Assembly (NCBI RefSeq): GCF_007109405.1
Contig: NZ_VJOY01000001.1
Span: 496,001-560,000 of the forward strand
DNA length: 64,000 nt
DNA from: Pseudomonas mangiferae
GTDB lineage: Bacteria; Pseudomonadota; Gammaproteobacteria; Pseudomonadales; Pseudomonadaceae
Direction: 5' to 3'
The position numbers and the translations under genes were made by a program. The notes under the pieces are model-generated. The model did not search any database. It saw only the letters and a list, made by a program, of their open reading frames with translations, and was not told the DNA's origin. Positions 1 to 9,561 of the stretch are shown here, in pieces (position 1 is the first letter of the stretch; every line of letters starts with the position of its first letter).

Positions 1-1308
1 CGGGTCGATCAGGAACGTGCGGATGATGGACGGGTAGAGGCTCTTGTAGTCCAGCACCAGCACCGATTCGTAGAGCCCCGGCCGAGAGTCCATGACGAAA
101 CCGCCAGGGCTGGCCTCCGGGCTGCGGTCGCCCAGGTTCGGCGCGACGAACCCCAGCCGGTGCATGGGCGGCATGTACAGGTGGCTGAAGGCCGCTACCG
201 AGCCGCCGCTGCGGTCGGCAGCCAGCCCGGTGACGCTGGCCCGCTCCAGCAGGAAGCGCAGCACCCCGGTCTTTTCGAAGATCCGCGTGACCAGTTCGCA
301 GTCCTTGAGGTTGTAGCGGGCCAGGGCCGCCTTGTCCTCGGCGAACATGCGCAGGATTTCGTCGAGGCGCTGGTAAGGGGTGTCGATGGCCTTGCCCTCG
401 CCCAGCAGGGTCTGGGAAATGTTCTCCAGGCTGAAGGAAGGAAAGCTCCAGGTGGCCGAACGCAGCGCCTCGATGCCGTCGATCACCAGCCGCCCGGCCA
501 CGCCGGCGAAGAAATGGCTGCGGCTGCCATGTTCCTGCCAGCTCATGGGCTCGCCGTGGCGCCCCAGGCGCAGCGGCACCTGCAAGCGCTGGGCGTGTTC
601 GTGGAGGATGCGCAGGTCGAACTGCACCAGGTTCCAGCCGATGAGGGCATCGGGGTCGTGGCGGGCCAGCCAGTCGTTGAGCCGTTCCAGCAGCTGCGCC
701 CGGGACTCGCAGTAGTCCAGGCGGAAATCCAGCGCCGCCTCGCCACCGGTGGGCGGGCCGAGCATGTACACCTGGCGCTGGCCGCAGCCTTCCAGGCCGA
801 TGCTGAAGAGCTGTCCGCGGGCGTCGGTCTCGATGTCCAGGGAGGCCAGGCGCAGCCGCGGGCGGTAGTCCGGCGACGGCCGCAGCATGGCGTCCCGCAG
901 CAGCCCGTCCGCCCCTGGCGTGCCGCTGAAGGCCACCGGGGCGGTGATGAAGCGCTCCATCAGGTAGCGGTCCGGCGGGCGCACGTCGGCCTCGTAGACA
1001 TCCAGGCCGGCGCCCCGCAGGCGTTTCTCCAGGTTCAGCAGCTGGCGGTAGTGACGGCAGTAGAGGCCGAACACCGGACGTTGCTGGAAGTCCCGCAGCG
1101 CCAGGTCCCGCAGCTCCACCCCGGTCTCGCCGCGCAGCAGGGTTTCCGCCTGGCCGCGCTGCACGTGGGGAATGAAGGCCACCGCGGGCTGTGCCGGCAC
1201 CCGCACCCGGCAAGGACCGTCGTCGGTGGCGAGCCAGAACTCCACTTCGGTCCCGTCCGGCGTGTCGCGCCAATGGCGGGTCAGGACAAACCCCTGCCGT
1301 ACCTCCAA
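1..1308 (-). CDS. polB: DNA polymerase II, N-terminal part (runs off the window edge)
   Basis: Family B DNA polymerase used in replication restart and translesion synthesis. The minus-strand frame encodes 436 residues and is cut by the window start. It begins like E. coli PolB ([17 protein letters not shown]) and carries the 3'-5' exonuclease motif DIET in [12 protein letters not shown] and, near the cut, the polymerase motif [10 protein letters not shown]. About 350 residues (palm, fingers, thumb) lie outside the window. I place the start at TTG 1308 because no ATG precedes the conserved N-terminus and a G-rich ribosome-binding stretch lies just upstream; this start is inferred. Identity is secure from the conserved blocks. 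Confidence 0.93.
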   Translation of the reverse strand, partial: MEVRQGFVLTRHWRDTPDGTEVEFWLATDDGPCRVRVPAQPAVAFIPHVQRGQAETLLRGETGVELRDLALRDFQQRPVFGLYCRHYRQLLNLEKRLRGAGLDVYEADVRPPDRYLMERFITAPVAFSGTPGADGLLRDAMLRPSPDYRPRLRLASLDIETDARGQLFSIGLEGCGQRQVYMLGPPTGGEAALDFRLDYCESRAQLLERLNDWLARHDPDALIGWNLVQFDLRILHEHAQRLQVPLRLGRHGEPMSWQEHGSRSHFFAGVAGRLVIDGIEALRSATWSFPSFSLENISQTLLGEGKAIDTPYQRLDEILRMFAEDKAALARYNLKDCELVTRIFEKTGVLRFLLERASVTGLAADRSGGSVAAFSHLYMPPMHRLGFVAPNLGDRSPEASPGGFVMDSRPGLYESVLVLDYKSLYPSIIRTFLIDP

Positions 1309-1429
1309 CCCCTCGCCCTCGCACGCCCGTTTCCGCGGATTCTAGGGGCCGGGGTCACCCCCGTCGAGGCGCGCCGCCCGAGCGGCTATGCGGCCGGGGC
1401 AGGCAGGACGGGCGATCGGGCGCCCGGCC

Positions 1430-2293
1430 TCAGCGGGCGAAACGCCGGGCCAGGGCCACGCAGGCCACCACCAGGACGGTGACCGCCAGCATCGACGGTT
1501 CCACCGTCTCGTGCAGCAGGCCAGCCGCCAGCCCCAGGCCGAGGAAGGGTTGCAGCAGCTGCAACTGGCCCACCGCGGCGATACCGCCCAGGGCCAGGCC
1601 GCGGTACCAGAACACGAAACCGATCAGCATGCTGAACAGCGACACGTAGGCCAGCGCGGTCCAGGCCGGCGCGCTCACCGACGCCCACACGGGCGCCCCC
1701 GCCGCCAGGCACGCCAGCAGCATCACCGGCAATGCCAGCACCAGGGCCCAGCAGATCACCTGCCAGCCCCCCAGGCGCCGCGAGAGCCGCGCCCCCTCCG
1801 CGTAGCCGTAGCCGCAGACCAGCACGGCCGCCAGCATCCAGCCATCCCCCCAGGAAGCGCCCTGCACGTCGCGGGTCAGGGCGAAGCCGGCCACGCAGGC
1901 GCTGCCGCACAGCGCGCACAACCAGAACGCCGGACGTGGCCGCTCACCCCCGCGCAGCACGCCGAACAGCGCGGTGCACAGGGGCAGCAGGCCGATGAAC
2001 ACCACCGAGCGGGCGGCGGTGATGTGCTGCAGCGCCAGGGCGGTGAACAACGGGAACCCCACCACCACCCCCAGGGCCACGGTCACCAGGCTGGCCAGTT
2101 CGCGCCGCTCCGGCCGGGTCGGCCGCAGCAGGCCCAGTATCAGCACTGCCAGCAGACCGGCGATCAGCGCCCGGGCGGCGGTGAGGAACAGCGGGTCGAA
2201 GTCCGCCACGGCGATCCGGGTCGCCGGCAGCGAACCGCTGAAGATCGCCACGCCGAGCAGGCCATCGAGCCAACCGCGGGTCGTCCGTTGCAT
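1430..2293 (-). CDS. EamA/DMT-family inner-membrane transporter
   Basis: Drug/metabolite transporter of about 287 residues with roughly ten hydrophobic helices and two EamA halves (start MQRTTRGWLDGLLGVAIFSG). Such proteins export small metabolites or amino acids; the substrate cannot be read here. The gene diverges from a MocR-type regulator at 2408, an arrangement in which the regulator commonly controls the exporter. An in-frame ATG at 2326 would add eleven residues (MAVRIPDSEVH); I prefer 2293 because the first helix follows directly. The frame stays open far upstream into the regulator, but that part is antisense shadow. Confidence 0.88.
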   Translation of the reverse strand: MQRTTRGWLDGLLGVAIFSGSLPATRIAVADFDPLFLTAARALIAGLLAVLILGLLRPTRPERRELASLVTVALGVVVGFPLFTALALQHITAARSVVFIGLLPLCTALFGVLRGGERPRPAFWLCALCGSACVAGFALTRDVQGASWGDGWMLAAVLVCGYGYAEGARLSRRLGGWQVICWALVLALPVMLLACLAAGAPVWASVSAPAWTALAYVSLFSMLIGFVFWYRGLALGGIAAVGQLQLLQPFLGLGLAAGLLHETVEPSMLAVTVLVVACVALARRFAR

Positions 2294-2363
2294 GTGCACC
2301 TCTGAATCGGGAATTCGGACCGCCATGGTGGTACGCCCGCCCCTGGCGACGCCAGGACAGCAC

Positions 2364-2393
2364 CCGTACACTTCGTCCGAGCCGTACCGGTAC
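2364..2393. promoter_or_regulatory. Candidate operator between the DMT exporter and the MocR regulator
   Basis: Two direct copies of CCGTAC, 18 bp apart (2364-2369 and 2382-2387), the second inside a perfect 10-bp palindrome GTACCGGTAC (2384-2393). They lie 15-44 bp before the regulator's start in the divergent intergenic region. MocR/GntR proteins often bind direct repeats; assignment is inference. Confidence 0.35.
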
Positions 2394-2407
2394 AGGAAGC
2401 ATGACAG

Positions 2408-3814
2408 ATGACCTCGACGCCCCCGCCCCTGCCCGCCGACCTGCCGGTGACCCTGACCGCCCAGGTGATGGACGAAGTGCGTCGGCGCATCGCCAGCCGG
2501 CAGCTCACCAGCGGCACGCGGCTGCCCTCGATCCGCGCCCTGGCGGATGCCCTCAAGGTGTCCAAGTCCACCGTGGTGGAGGCTTATGATCGGCTCGCCG
2601 CCGAAGGCGCGATCCTCGCCCGGCGCGGCTCGGGGTTCTATGTGGCGCAGCCCGCCGCGCCCCTGAGCCTGGAAGCAGTGGGCCCGCGGCTGGACCGGGA
2701 AGTGGACCCGCTGTGGGTGTCGCGCCAGGCCCTGGAGTCCGCCGACGGCCTGCTCAAACCCGGCTGCGGCTGGCTGCCGGCGGACTGGCTGCCCCACGAA
2801 AGCCTGCGCCGCGCCCTGCGCAGCCTGGCGCGCGCGGAGCCGGCGGAGCTGGGGGACTACGAGGCGCCCCAGGGCATGCTGCCGCTGCGGCAGTTGCTGG
2901 CCCGGCGCCTGGCCGAACAGAACATCGACGCCGGCCCCGAGCAGATCCTGCTGATGGATTCCGGCACCCAGGCCCTGGACCTGCTCTGCCGCTTCCTCCT
3001 GGAGCCCGGTGACTGCGTGCTGGTGGACGACCCCTGCTACTTCAATTTCCACGCCCTGCTGCGGGCCCACCGGGCGAAGGTGGTGGCGGTGCCCTACACG
3101 CCGGGCGGCCCCGACCTGGCCCGTTTCGAGCACGCCCTGGAGACCCACCGGCCGCGGCTGTACCTGACCAACTCGGCGCTGCACAACCCCACCGGGGCGA
3201 CCCTCTCGCCGGTGGTGGCGCACCGGGTACTGAAGCTGGCCGAGCAATACGCACTGACCATCGTCGAGGACAACATCTTCGCCGACTTCGAGCCGGAGCC
3301 CTCGCCGCGGCTGGCGGCCTTCGACGGCCTGGAGCGGGTGGTGCACGTGGGCAGCTTCTCCAAGACCCTGTCCGCCGCGACCCGCTGCGGCTACCTGGCG
3401 GTGCGTCGCGACTGGCACGAACCGCTGCTGGACCTGAAGGTGGCCACCAGCTTCGGCAGCAGCCGGCTGTCGGCTGGGCTGGTGCACCGGATGCTCAAGG
3501 ACGGCAGCTACCGGCGCCACGTGGAGGGCCTGCGCCAGCGCCTGGCGCGCACCCTGCCACCGGTGGCGGCGCGCCTCAAGGAACAGGGCATCACGCCCTG
3601 GGCGATGCCCCGGGCGGGGATCTTCCTCTGGTGCCACCTGCCGGACGGGGTCGACGCCGTGAGCCTCGCTCGCGAGGCCCTGACCCATGAGGTGGTGCTG
3701 GCCCCGGGCAACGTCTTCAGCCTGTCCGGCAACGCCAGCGGCTTCATGCGCTTCAACATCGCCCAGTCCACCGACCCGCGGCTCTACGAGGTGTTGCGCC
3801 GGTTGCTTGGCTAG
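2408..3814 (+). CDS. MocR/GabR-type regulator (GntR DNA-binding domain fused to aminotransferase fold)
   Basis: 468 residues. Residues about 10-80 form a GntR winged helix (VMDEVRRRIASRQL, then SKSTVVEAYDRLAAEG). Residues about 100-468 have the fold-type I aminotransferase domain, with the PLP-lysine region around SFSKTLSAATRCGYL and the ALHNPTGATLSP block. MocR proteins use bound PLP or its adducts as effector. The divergent neighbour is a DMT exporter, so a role in amino-acid or amine export control is plausible but inferred. GTAC-containing repeats lie directly upstream and may be its operator. Confidence 0.9.
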   Translation: MTSTPPPLPADLPVTLTAQVMDEVRRRIASRQLTSGTRLPSIRALADALKVSKSTVVEAYDRLAAEGAILARRGSGFYVAQPAAPLSLEAVGPRLDREVDPLWVSRQALESADGLLKPGCGWLPADWLPHESLRRALRSLARAEPAELGDYEAPQGMLPLRQLLARRLAEQNIDAGPEQILLMDSGTQALDLLCRFLLEPGDCVLVDDPCYFNFHALLRAHRAKVVAVPYTPGGPDLARFEHALETHRPRLYLTNSALHNPTGATLSPVVAHRVLKLAEQYALTIVEDNIFADFEPEPSPRLAAFDGLERVVHVGSFSKTLSAATRCGYLAVRRDWHEPLLDLKVATSFGSSRLSAGLVHRMLKDGSYRRHVEGLRQRLARTLPPVAARLKEQGITPWAMPRAGIFLWCHLPDGVDAVSLAREALTHEVVLAPGNVFSLSGNASGFMRFNIAQSTDPRLYEVLRRLLG

Positions 3815-3869
3815 GAGCGCGGGCCGCGCCAGTTCGTTGACAAGGCGGGAACCGGTGGCCATAGTCGCC

Positions 3870-4055
3870 GCCGTTCAGGTGTCTTGCGCCGCCGCGCGCG
3901 AGGTGAAACGGGAAGCCGGTACGTCACCGAGGTGACCAGTCCGGCGCTGCCCCCGCAACGGTATGCGAGTGACGCATTCGATACGCCACTGTGCGCTGCA
4001 CGGGAAGGCGAATGCCTCCAGACTCGCGAGCCCGGAGACCGGCCCGGACATTCAT
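3870..4055 (+). ncRNA. Cobalamin (AdoCbl) riboswitch
   Basis: The leader before the TonB receptor has the hallmarks of a cobalamin aptamer: GGTGAAACGGGAAGCCGGT (from 3902), GCTGCCCCCGCAAC (3946-3959), and a B12 box GCCCGGAGACCGGCC ending near 4044. These elements are in the correct order and spacing. It should repress the downstream operon when cobalamin is sufficient, either at translation or termination. Exact ends are approximate. Confidence 0.93.
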
Positions 4056-4142
4056 CGGCAAACCTGCGGAGGGCGGGCGCATGCTGCGTCCGGCCTTGCC
4101 CGGTGCCCGCTTGCGCGCGTCCTCGCCATGAGGACGTAGTAC

Positions 4143-6116
4143 ATGGTATTTCGTGGCTTCACCCCGTTTTCGAACCGGCCTTCCACCCTGCTGCGGATGG
4201 CCTGGGGCGGCGCCTGCCTGGCCGCCGCCGATGCCCTCGCGGCGCCCCTGGCCCTGGACGGCCTGATCGTCAACGCGCCCTCGGAGGAATCCATCGCCGC
4301 CCAGGACATGGCCGACTACGGCGCCGAGCGGGTGGTGGTGGAACGCGAGCAGATCGAGCGGGCCGGGCCCAGCGCAGACGTCAGCCGGGTGCTGCAGATG
4401 TACGTCCCCGGGCTGTTCGTGGCACCCAAGAACGGCCCCTTCGACTACGGCACCTACTCGCTGCAGGGCAGCCGCAGCGATGACATCCTGATCCTGCTGG
4501 ACGGCGTGCGGCTGAACAACCGCCTCTACGGCGGCCTGTACCTGGACACCCTGCCCACCACCGCGGTGGAGCGCATCGAAGTGCTCAAGGGCGGCCAGGG
4601 CATCCTGTTCGGCACCCAGGCGGTGGCCGGGGTGATCAACATCGTCACCCGTGACGCCCGCCGCCGCGACCTGGGCGGCCAGTTGGACCTGGGGCTCGAC
4701 AGCTTCGCCGGGCGCAGCGCCGACGCCCGCGCCGAGCGCATCCTGAGCAACGGCCTGGGCGACCTCGGCCTGCTGGCCTACGTCAGCCGCAACCGGTCCG
4801 ACGGCTACCGCCCCTACCGCGACCGCGACCTCACCGCCACGGTCAGCGACAACCGCCGCTCCTATGACGTGACCACCCTGGGTGCCAAGGCGATCCAGGG
4901 GTTCGGCGACCAGGCGCGCCTGGCGCTGTTCTACCAGCACACCGATGCCGACCTGGACTTCGCCCGGCCCACCAGCAACCGCCATACCGAGAACGAGCGC
5001 ATCCACCAAATCGCCACGGCCACTTGGACCCAGCAGGCCGGGGAACGCCTGAGCTACTTCGTCAAGGCTCACCTGAACGTCTGGGACACCCGCTACACCC
5101 GGGTCTACAACCTGCCGGACGGCGGCACCTCGGTGCTCAACGATGGCGACTACTGGGGGTTCCGCGACTGGGGCGTGCAGCTGGAGGGCAAGGCCCGACT
5201 GCCGGGCGAGCACGAGCTGATCGTGGGCAGCGACCACCAGTGGTACCGCGGCCAGGACGACGTGCTGGTGATCGACGACAACGAGGCCCGCGCCCACGCG
5301 CTGTACGCCCATCTGCGCCCGCACCTGGCGGCGATCCCCGACTGGCACCCGAGCCTGGGGGTGCGCCGCGAGGCGCTGTCCGGCGGCGAAGGCGCCACCG
5401 TCTGGATGCTCACCTCCCGCTATGACCTGACCCGGGCGGTGGCCCTGCGCGGCCAGTTCGGCACCGCCTTCAAGCTGCCCAACGCCGAGCAGCTCTACGT
5501 CAACGAGCCGGGCTCGGAGATCGGCAACCCGTCATTGAAGCCGGAGCGCAGCCGCAACGCCGAGTTGGGCGTGGATTTCGACGGCGACCTGTTGCAGCGC
5601 CCGGCGACGGCCGGCGTGACCCTGTTCCGCCGCTCCATCAGCGACCTGATCGCCCTGGACGGCGAGCGTTGGGTCAACGGCGGCGGGCGCATCGACGTGC
5701 GGGGCGTGGACCTCAACGGACGCTGGGAACCACGGCCGGGCTGGCAGGTGTCGGCGGACCTCACCCGCAACTGGGTCGAGACCCACCAGGGCGTCACCCT
5801 GAACAACATCCCCGCGTTCTTCGCCCGCACCCGCCTGGGCTACGACAGCACCGACGGCCGCTGGGGCGTGGGCGGCGCGCTGCGCTACATCGGCAGCCAG
5901 GAGAACGCCCAGGGCGAGGACTACGGCCACTACAGCGTGGTGGACGCCGACGCCTATCGCTACCTGGACGCCGCCCGCCAGCATCGCCTGAGCCTGTTGC
6001 TGGAGAACCTGCTGGACCGCGACTACGCCACCGGCACCACCAGCAACGGCCTGCGCCAGGTGGACAACCGCGGCCGGCCGCGCACCGCCGAACTGCGCTA
6101 CACCCTGAGCTTCTGA
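4143..6116 (+). CDS. btuB: TonB-dependent outer-membrane receptor, cobalamin type (BtuB-like)
   Basis: 657-residue outer-membrane receptor for TonB-driven uptake. A signal peptide ends near DALA-APLA (about residue 36), followed by a plug domain (about 55-170: LLDGVRLNNRLYGG, ERIEVLKGGQGILFGTQAVAGVINI) and a 22-strand barrel ending in a terminal Phe (RYTLSF), the usual sorting signal. The upstream cobalamin riboswitch makes cobalamin or a corrinoid the likely ligand. GAGG about ten bases before ATG 4143 supports the start. The stop codon overlaps the start of the next gene (TGATG), so the three genes are translationally coupled. Confidence 0.88.
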   Translation: MVFRGFTPFSNRPSTLLRMAWGGACLAAADALAAPLALDGLIVNAPSEESIAAQDMADYGAERVVVEREQIERAGPSADVSRVLQMYVPGLFVAPKNGPFDYGTYSLQGSRSDDILILLDGVRLNNRLYGGLYLDTLPTTAVERIEVLKGGQGILFGTQAVAGVINIVTRDARRRDLGGQLDLGLDSFAGRSADARAERILSNGLGDLGLLAYVSRNRSDGYRPYRDRDLTATVSDNRRSYDVTTLGAKAIQGFGDQARLALFYQHTDADLDFARPTSNRHTENERIHQIATATWTQQAGERLSYFVKAHLNVWDTRYTRVYNLPDGGTSVLNDGDYWGFRDWGVQLEGKARLPGEHELIVGSDHQWYRGQDDVLVIDDNEARAHALYAHLRPHLAAIPDWHPSLGVRREALSGGEGATVWMLTSRYDLTRAVALRGQFGTAFKLPNAEQLYVNEPGSEIGNPSLKPERSRNAELGVDFDGDLLQRPATAGVTLFRRSISDLIALDGERWVNGGGRIDVRGVDLNGRWEPRPGWQVSADLTRNWVETHQGVTLNNIPAFFARTRLGYDSTDGRWGVGGALRYIGSQENAQGEDYGHYSVVDADAYRYLDAARQHRLSLLLENLLDRDYATGTTSNGLRQVDNRGRPRTAELRYTLSF

Positions 6117-6853
6117 TGACGCCCCTCGACGCACCCCGGCAGGTCCTGCTGGCCGGCCCGCTGCATCCCGCCCAGGGTGACGCCCTGCAGGCCCAACTGG
6201 CCGGGCCCGGCGATCAGGTGCTGGCCGTGGACACCACCGACGGCTTCGACGCGCTCTGGCGGTTGGCCGCGGAACACCTGGCACGCCGGGAGCGGCTACT
6301 GGTGGTGGACCTGGAACCCACGTCCGACGGCGCCTATCTGGACTGGCTGCGGGCCGAGCTGCAAGCCCTTGCCCAGGCCGCCGGTGTTGAGCCGGCCGCC
6401 GGCCCGCGGGTCACCCTGGCCGCCCTGGGCCGGCGCGGCCTGGATGCCCGTGCCATCCGCCAGGCCCTTGATGACCCCGGCCAGCAGGTCGACTGCCTGG
6501 ACGTGAAGCCGGCGGCGTCGCAGCCGGACTGGTCGCTGCCGCCGCCCCACCGTCGCCACGTGTTCCTCTGCACCGGCCCGCGCTGCGTGCGCCGGGGCGC
6601 CCTGTCCCTGTGGAAAGTCCTGCGCCGGCGCCTGGTGGAACACGACCTGGTGGAAACCCCGGGCGGCATACTGCTGACCCGCAACGGCTGCCAGTTTCCT
6701 TGCAACCGCGGGCCGCTGCTCACCGTCTACCCGGATCGTTGCTGGTACGGGGTGCAGGACCCGCAGCAGGTGCTGCGGGTGGTGGACGAGCACCTGCTCC
6801 ACGGCCGTCCGGTCGCCGCCCTGCGCCTGCCACTGCCTGAGGACGAGACCTGA
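6116..6853 (+). CDS. Thioredoxin-like [2Fe-2S] ferredoxin-domain protein in the cobalamin operon
   Basis: 245 residues. The N-terminal half (about 1-140) resembles no fold I can name. The C-terminal half carries CTGPRC and then NGCQFPC, the cysteine spacing of thioredoxin-fold [2Fe-2S] ferredoxins. It starts at ATG 6116 overlapping the receptor's stop and its own stop overlaps the next ATG, so it is part of the riboswitch-controlled unit. A redox role in corrinoid handling (for example reductive steps during uptake or adenosylation) is possible but not shown by the sequence. No signal peptide is seen, so it is probably cytoplasmic. Confidence 0.75.
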   Translation: MTPLDAPRQVLLAGPLHPAQGDALQAQLAGPGDQVLAVDTTDGFDALWRLAAEHLARRERLLVVDLEPTSDGAYLDWLRAELQALAQAAGVEPAAGPRVTLAALGRRGLDARAIRQALDDPGQQVDCLDVKPAASQPDWSLPPPHRRHVFLCTGPRCVRRGALSLWKVLRRRLVEHDLVETPGGILLTRNGCQFPCNRGPLLTVYPDRCWYGVQDPQQVLRVVDEHLLHGRPVAALRLPLPEDET

Positions 6854-7803
6854 TGCGCCGGCTGCTGGCGCTGGCCTGGCTGGCCTGGGTGCTGCCGGCC
6901 CAGGCGGTGGCAGGCCAGTCCTTCGCCAACTGCGGGGAGACGTGGCGGGTGTCCCAGCCACCCCGCCGCATCCTCGCCCTCAACCAGCACGCCGCGGACC
7001 TGCTGCTGGCGCTGGACGCCGGGCCGGCGCTACTGGGGGTGGCCTACATCGACGACGACCCCCAGGCCCTGGCCAGCCGGCGCTACCACGGTGTGCCGCT
7101 GGTCGCCGCACGCTACCCCACCGCCGAGGCGCTCTATGCCCTGCAGCCGGACCTGGTGGTGGGCGGGTTCGCCTCGGCGTTCGGCCAGGGCCTGCTGGCG
7201 CGTCGGACCCTCGCCGAGCAGGGCATCGGCAGCTACCTGCTGGACGCCGCCTGTGCGCGTCGCGCCGATCAGTATTTCACCGGCATCGAGACGGACCTGC
7301 GTACCCTCGGCGCCCTGCTGGGCCGGGAAGCCCTCGCCGAACGCCTGATCCGCCAGCAGGCAGGGCGCCTGGCCGAGGCGAAGCGGCTCGCCCGCCTGCC
7401 CCGGCGGCCCACGGTGTTTTACCTGGACAGCGTGAGCCACGGGCTGGACAGCGAGGGCGGCCGCGGCTTCGTCGACGAGCTGCTGCGAGCGGCCGGCGCC
7501 ACCCACCTGTTCGGCGATCTCCCGCTGGGGCGCACCGCGGTCAGTCGCGAGACGCTGCTGCTGCGCGACCCGGACGTGCTGCTCCTGGCCGATGCCGTCT
7601 GGTCGCCCGCCGCCGACAAGATCGCCTACCTGCAGGACGACCCAACGCTGTCGACGCTGCGCGCGGTGCGGAACGCCTGCTGGGTCCGCATGCCGTTCAG
7701 CCACCTGGTGCCCTCGGTGGACAGTGCACGGGCGGTCGAGGCGCTGGCCCGCCAGCTGGCGGCGCTGGAACGCTGCCTGGCACCCCCCAGGCCGGCGCCC
7801 TGA
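6853..7803 (+). CDS. btuF: Periplasmic substrate-binding protein of BtuF/TroA-like type
   Basis: 316 residues with an N-terminal signal peptide (MRRLLALAWLAWVLPAQAVA) lacking a lipobox, then a helical-backbone (TroA-like) binding-protein fold: RRILALNQHAADLLLALDAG, a central LQPDLVVGGFAS block and a second lobe after about residue 160. Position behind the cobalamin receptor and riboswitch suggests it receives corrinoid in the periplasm. No permease or ATPase (BtuC/BtuD) follows; a different ABC partner must be used. An iron-siderophore binding role is the main alternative from sequence alone. Confidence 0.78.
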   Translation: MRRLLALAWLAWVLPAQAVAGQSFANCGETWRVSQPPRRILALNQHAADLLLALDAGPALLGVAYIDDDPQALASRRYHGVPLVAARYPTAEALYALQPDLVVGGFASAFGQGLLARRTLAEQGIGSYLLDAACARRADQYFTGIETDLRTLGALLGREALAERLIRQQAGRLAEAKRLARLPRRPTVFYLDSVSHGLDSEGGRGFVDELLRAAGATHLFGDLPLGRTAVSRETLLLRDPDVLLLADAVWSPAADKIAYLQDDPTLSTLRAVRNACWVRMPFSHLVPSVDSARAVEALARQLAALERCLAPPRPAP

Positions 7804-8065
7804 GCCGACGAAAGCGTCATGGCCCTGGCAGAACCCCCGTCCCAGGGCCCCCGCGGCCCATCCACTGGGCGACTCGCCGTGACGGAGGCGGGGCCGGGCG
7901 CGTAGAATAGCGGCATTCGGCCGTACCCCGCCTCATTCCAAAAACAACCATCCTCTTCTCGCCCGTGGCTACCTGGATCCCGCATCCGGATGGCGCGCAG
8001 CCCCTGGCTGGCGGCGATCCCGGCATCACCGGGTCGGCTTTTCGCCCTGCTACCGGACTCTTCCC

Positions 8066-9253
8066 ATGGATACCGCATCACACACCCCCAACGGCAGTTG
8101 GTTGAGCGTCTTCGCCCTGGCCCTGGCCGCCTTCATCTTCAACACCACCGAATTCGTCCCGGTCGGCCTGCTCAGCGACATCGGCCGCAGCTTCGACCTG
8201 CCCACCGCGCAGGTGGGCCTGATGCTGACCCTGTACGCCTGGGTGGTGTCCCTGGCCTCGCTGCCGATGATGCTGATGACCCGCAACATCGAACGGCGGC
8301 GCCTGTTGGTGTGCATCTTCCTGCTGTTCATCGCCAGCCACGTGCTGTCCGGCCTGGCCTGGAGTTTCGGCACGCTGATGCTCAGCCGCATCGGCATCGC
8401 CTTCGCCCATGCGGTGTTCTGGTCCATCACTGCCTCCCTGGCGGTGCGCGTGGCGCCGCCGGGCCAGCAAGCCAAAGCCCTCGGGTTGCTGGCCACCGGC
8501 ACCACCCTGGCCATGGTCCTGGGCATTCCCCTCGGCCGGGTGGTGGGCGAGGCCCTCGGCTGGCGCACCACGTTCCTCTGCATCGCCGGCGTGTCGGTGC
8601 TGACCCTGCTGTTCCTGGCCCGCTCGCTCCCGCGCCTGCCCAGCCAGAACTCCGGCTCCCTGCGCAGCCTGCCGCTGCTGGCGCGACGCCCGCCCCTGGT
8701 GGCCCTCTACGCCCTGACGGTGCTGGTGATCAGCGCCCAGTTCACCGCCTACAGCTACGTCGAGCCCTTCGCCCGCGAAGTGGCACGGCTGAGCAGCGCC
8801 AGTACCACCGCCCTGCTGCTGGTGTTCGGCGGCTCCGGGGTGTTCGGCTCGATCCTGTTCAGCCGCTACAGCGAGCGCTTCCCCCGCAGCTTCCCGCTGC
8901 TGGCCATCGTCGCCCTGAGTCTGAGCCTGGCGCTATTGACGCCCCTGGCGGGGCGGCCATCGGCGCTGATGGCCCTGAGCGTGGCCTGGGGCATGGCCAT
9001 CATGTGCTTCAGCCTGGCCCAGCAGTCCCGCGTGCTGCGCCTCGCGTCGGACGCCACCGACGTGGCCATGGCGCTGTTCTCCGGCCTCTACAACGTGGGC
9101 ATCGGTGCCGGCGCGCTACTGGGCAGCCTGGTGAGCCTGCACCTGGGCCTCGCCTACATCGGCCCGGTGGGCGGCGGGCTCGCCCTGCTCGGCCTGGGCC
9201 TGGGCCTCTTCGCCACCTGGCGCTTCGCCGACTCGTTCCGCCACACCAGTTGA
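8066..9253 (+). CDS. MFS exporter, SotB/YdeA-like sugar efflux type
   Basis: 395 residues with twelve predicted membrane helices. The N-terminus ([22 protein letters not shown]) and TEFVPVG signature match the DHA1-type sugar/drug efflux branch that includes SotB and YdeA. Likely a proton-coupled exporter; the substrate is not readable. It is a single gene with its own 260-bp upstream gap. Confidence 0.87.
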   Translation: MDTASHTPNGSWLSVFALALAAFIFNTTEFVPVGLLSDIGRSFDLPTAQVGLMLTLYAWVVSLASLPMMLMTRNIERRRLLVCIFLLFIASHVLSGLAWSFGTLMLSRIGIAFAHAVFWSITASLAVRVAPPGQQAKALGLLATGTTLAMVLGIPLGRVVGEALGWRTTFLCIAGVSVLTLLFLARSLPRLPSQNSGSLRSLPLLARRPPLVALYALTVLVISAQFTAYSYVEPFAREVARLSSASTTALLLVFGGSGVFGSILFSRYSERFPRSFPLLAIVALSLSLALLTPLAGRPSALMALSVAWGMAIMCFSLAQQSRVLRLASDATDVAMALFSGLYNVGIGAGALLGSLVSLHLGLAYIGPVGGGLALLGLGLGLFATWRFADSFRHTS

Positions 9254-9561
9254 TCGTCGAGGGCCCAGGCACCCAGCCTGGCGAATTCGCCAGACGCGAA
9301 CGGCGCGGCTGCCCGGACCCTTAAGTTCCGGCTGCCGCGGGCCTAAACACGGCGTACGTGCGGCTACCCAGGTGGGTGTTCGCGATCCGCGGCTAACGCC
9401 GCGAGTGGTTATAAGCTTATTCCCACTTTTTTATTCCGGTTTTTCCTGTGGTACTTTCGACGGGCAACACGACGTTGCACGCCCGGTTGGCCATCCCATG
9501 AGAGCGTTCCAAAACGCCAGGCCAGCGGGCGGCATTCACCACAACCGTGATGAGGCGACAG
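9254..9561. other. Intergenic region before the tsd-like cytochrome genes
   Basis: 308 bp with no convincing gene. The right part (about 9408-9450) is unusually AT-rich for this genome and contains a perfect palindrome ATAAGCTTAT at 9411-9420 followed by TTCCC, then a T-rich stretch. This looks like a regulator site plus promoter for the downstream cytochromes, but I cannot name the regulator. Confidence 0.4.

Noticed and set aside
160-1482. A 440-codon plus-strand frame at the window start
   Set aside because: Antisense to clear DNA polymerase II motifs.
2294-3862. Upstream extension of the EamA transporter frame to 3862
   Set aside because: The extra part is Gln/Gly/Arg-rich shadow of the MocR gene; the transporter fold starts at 2293.
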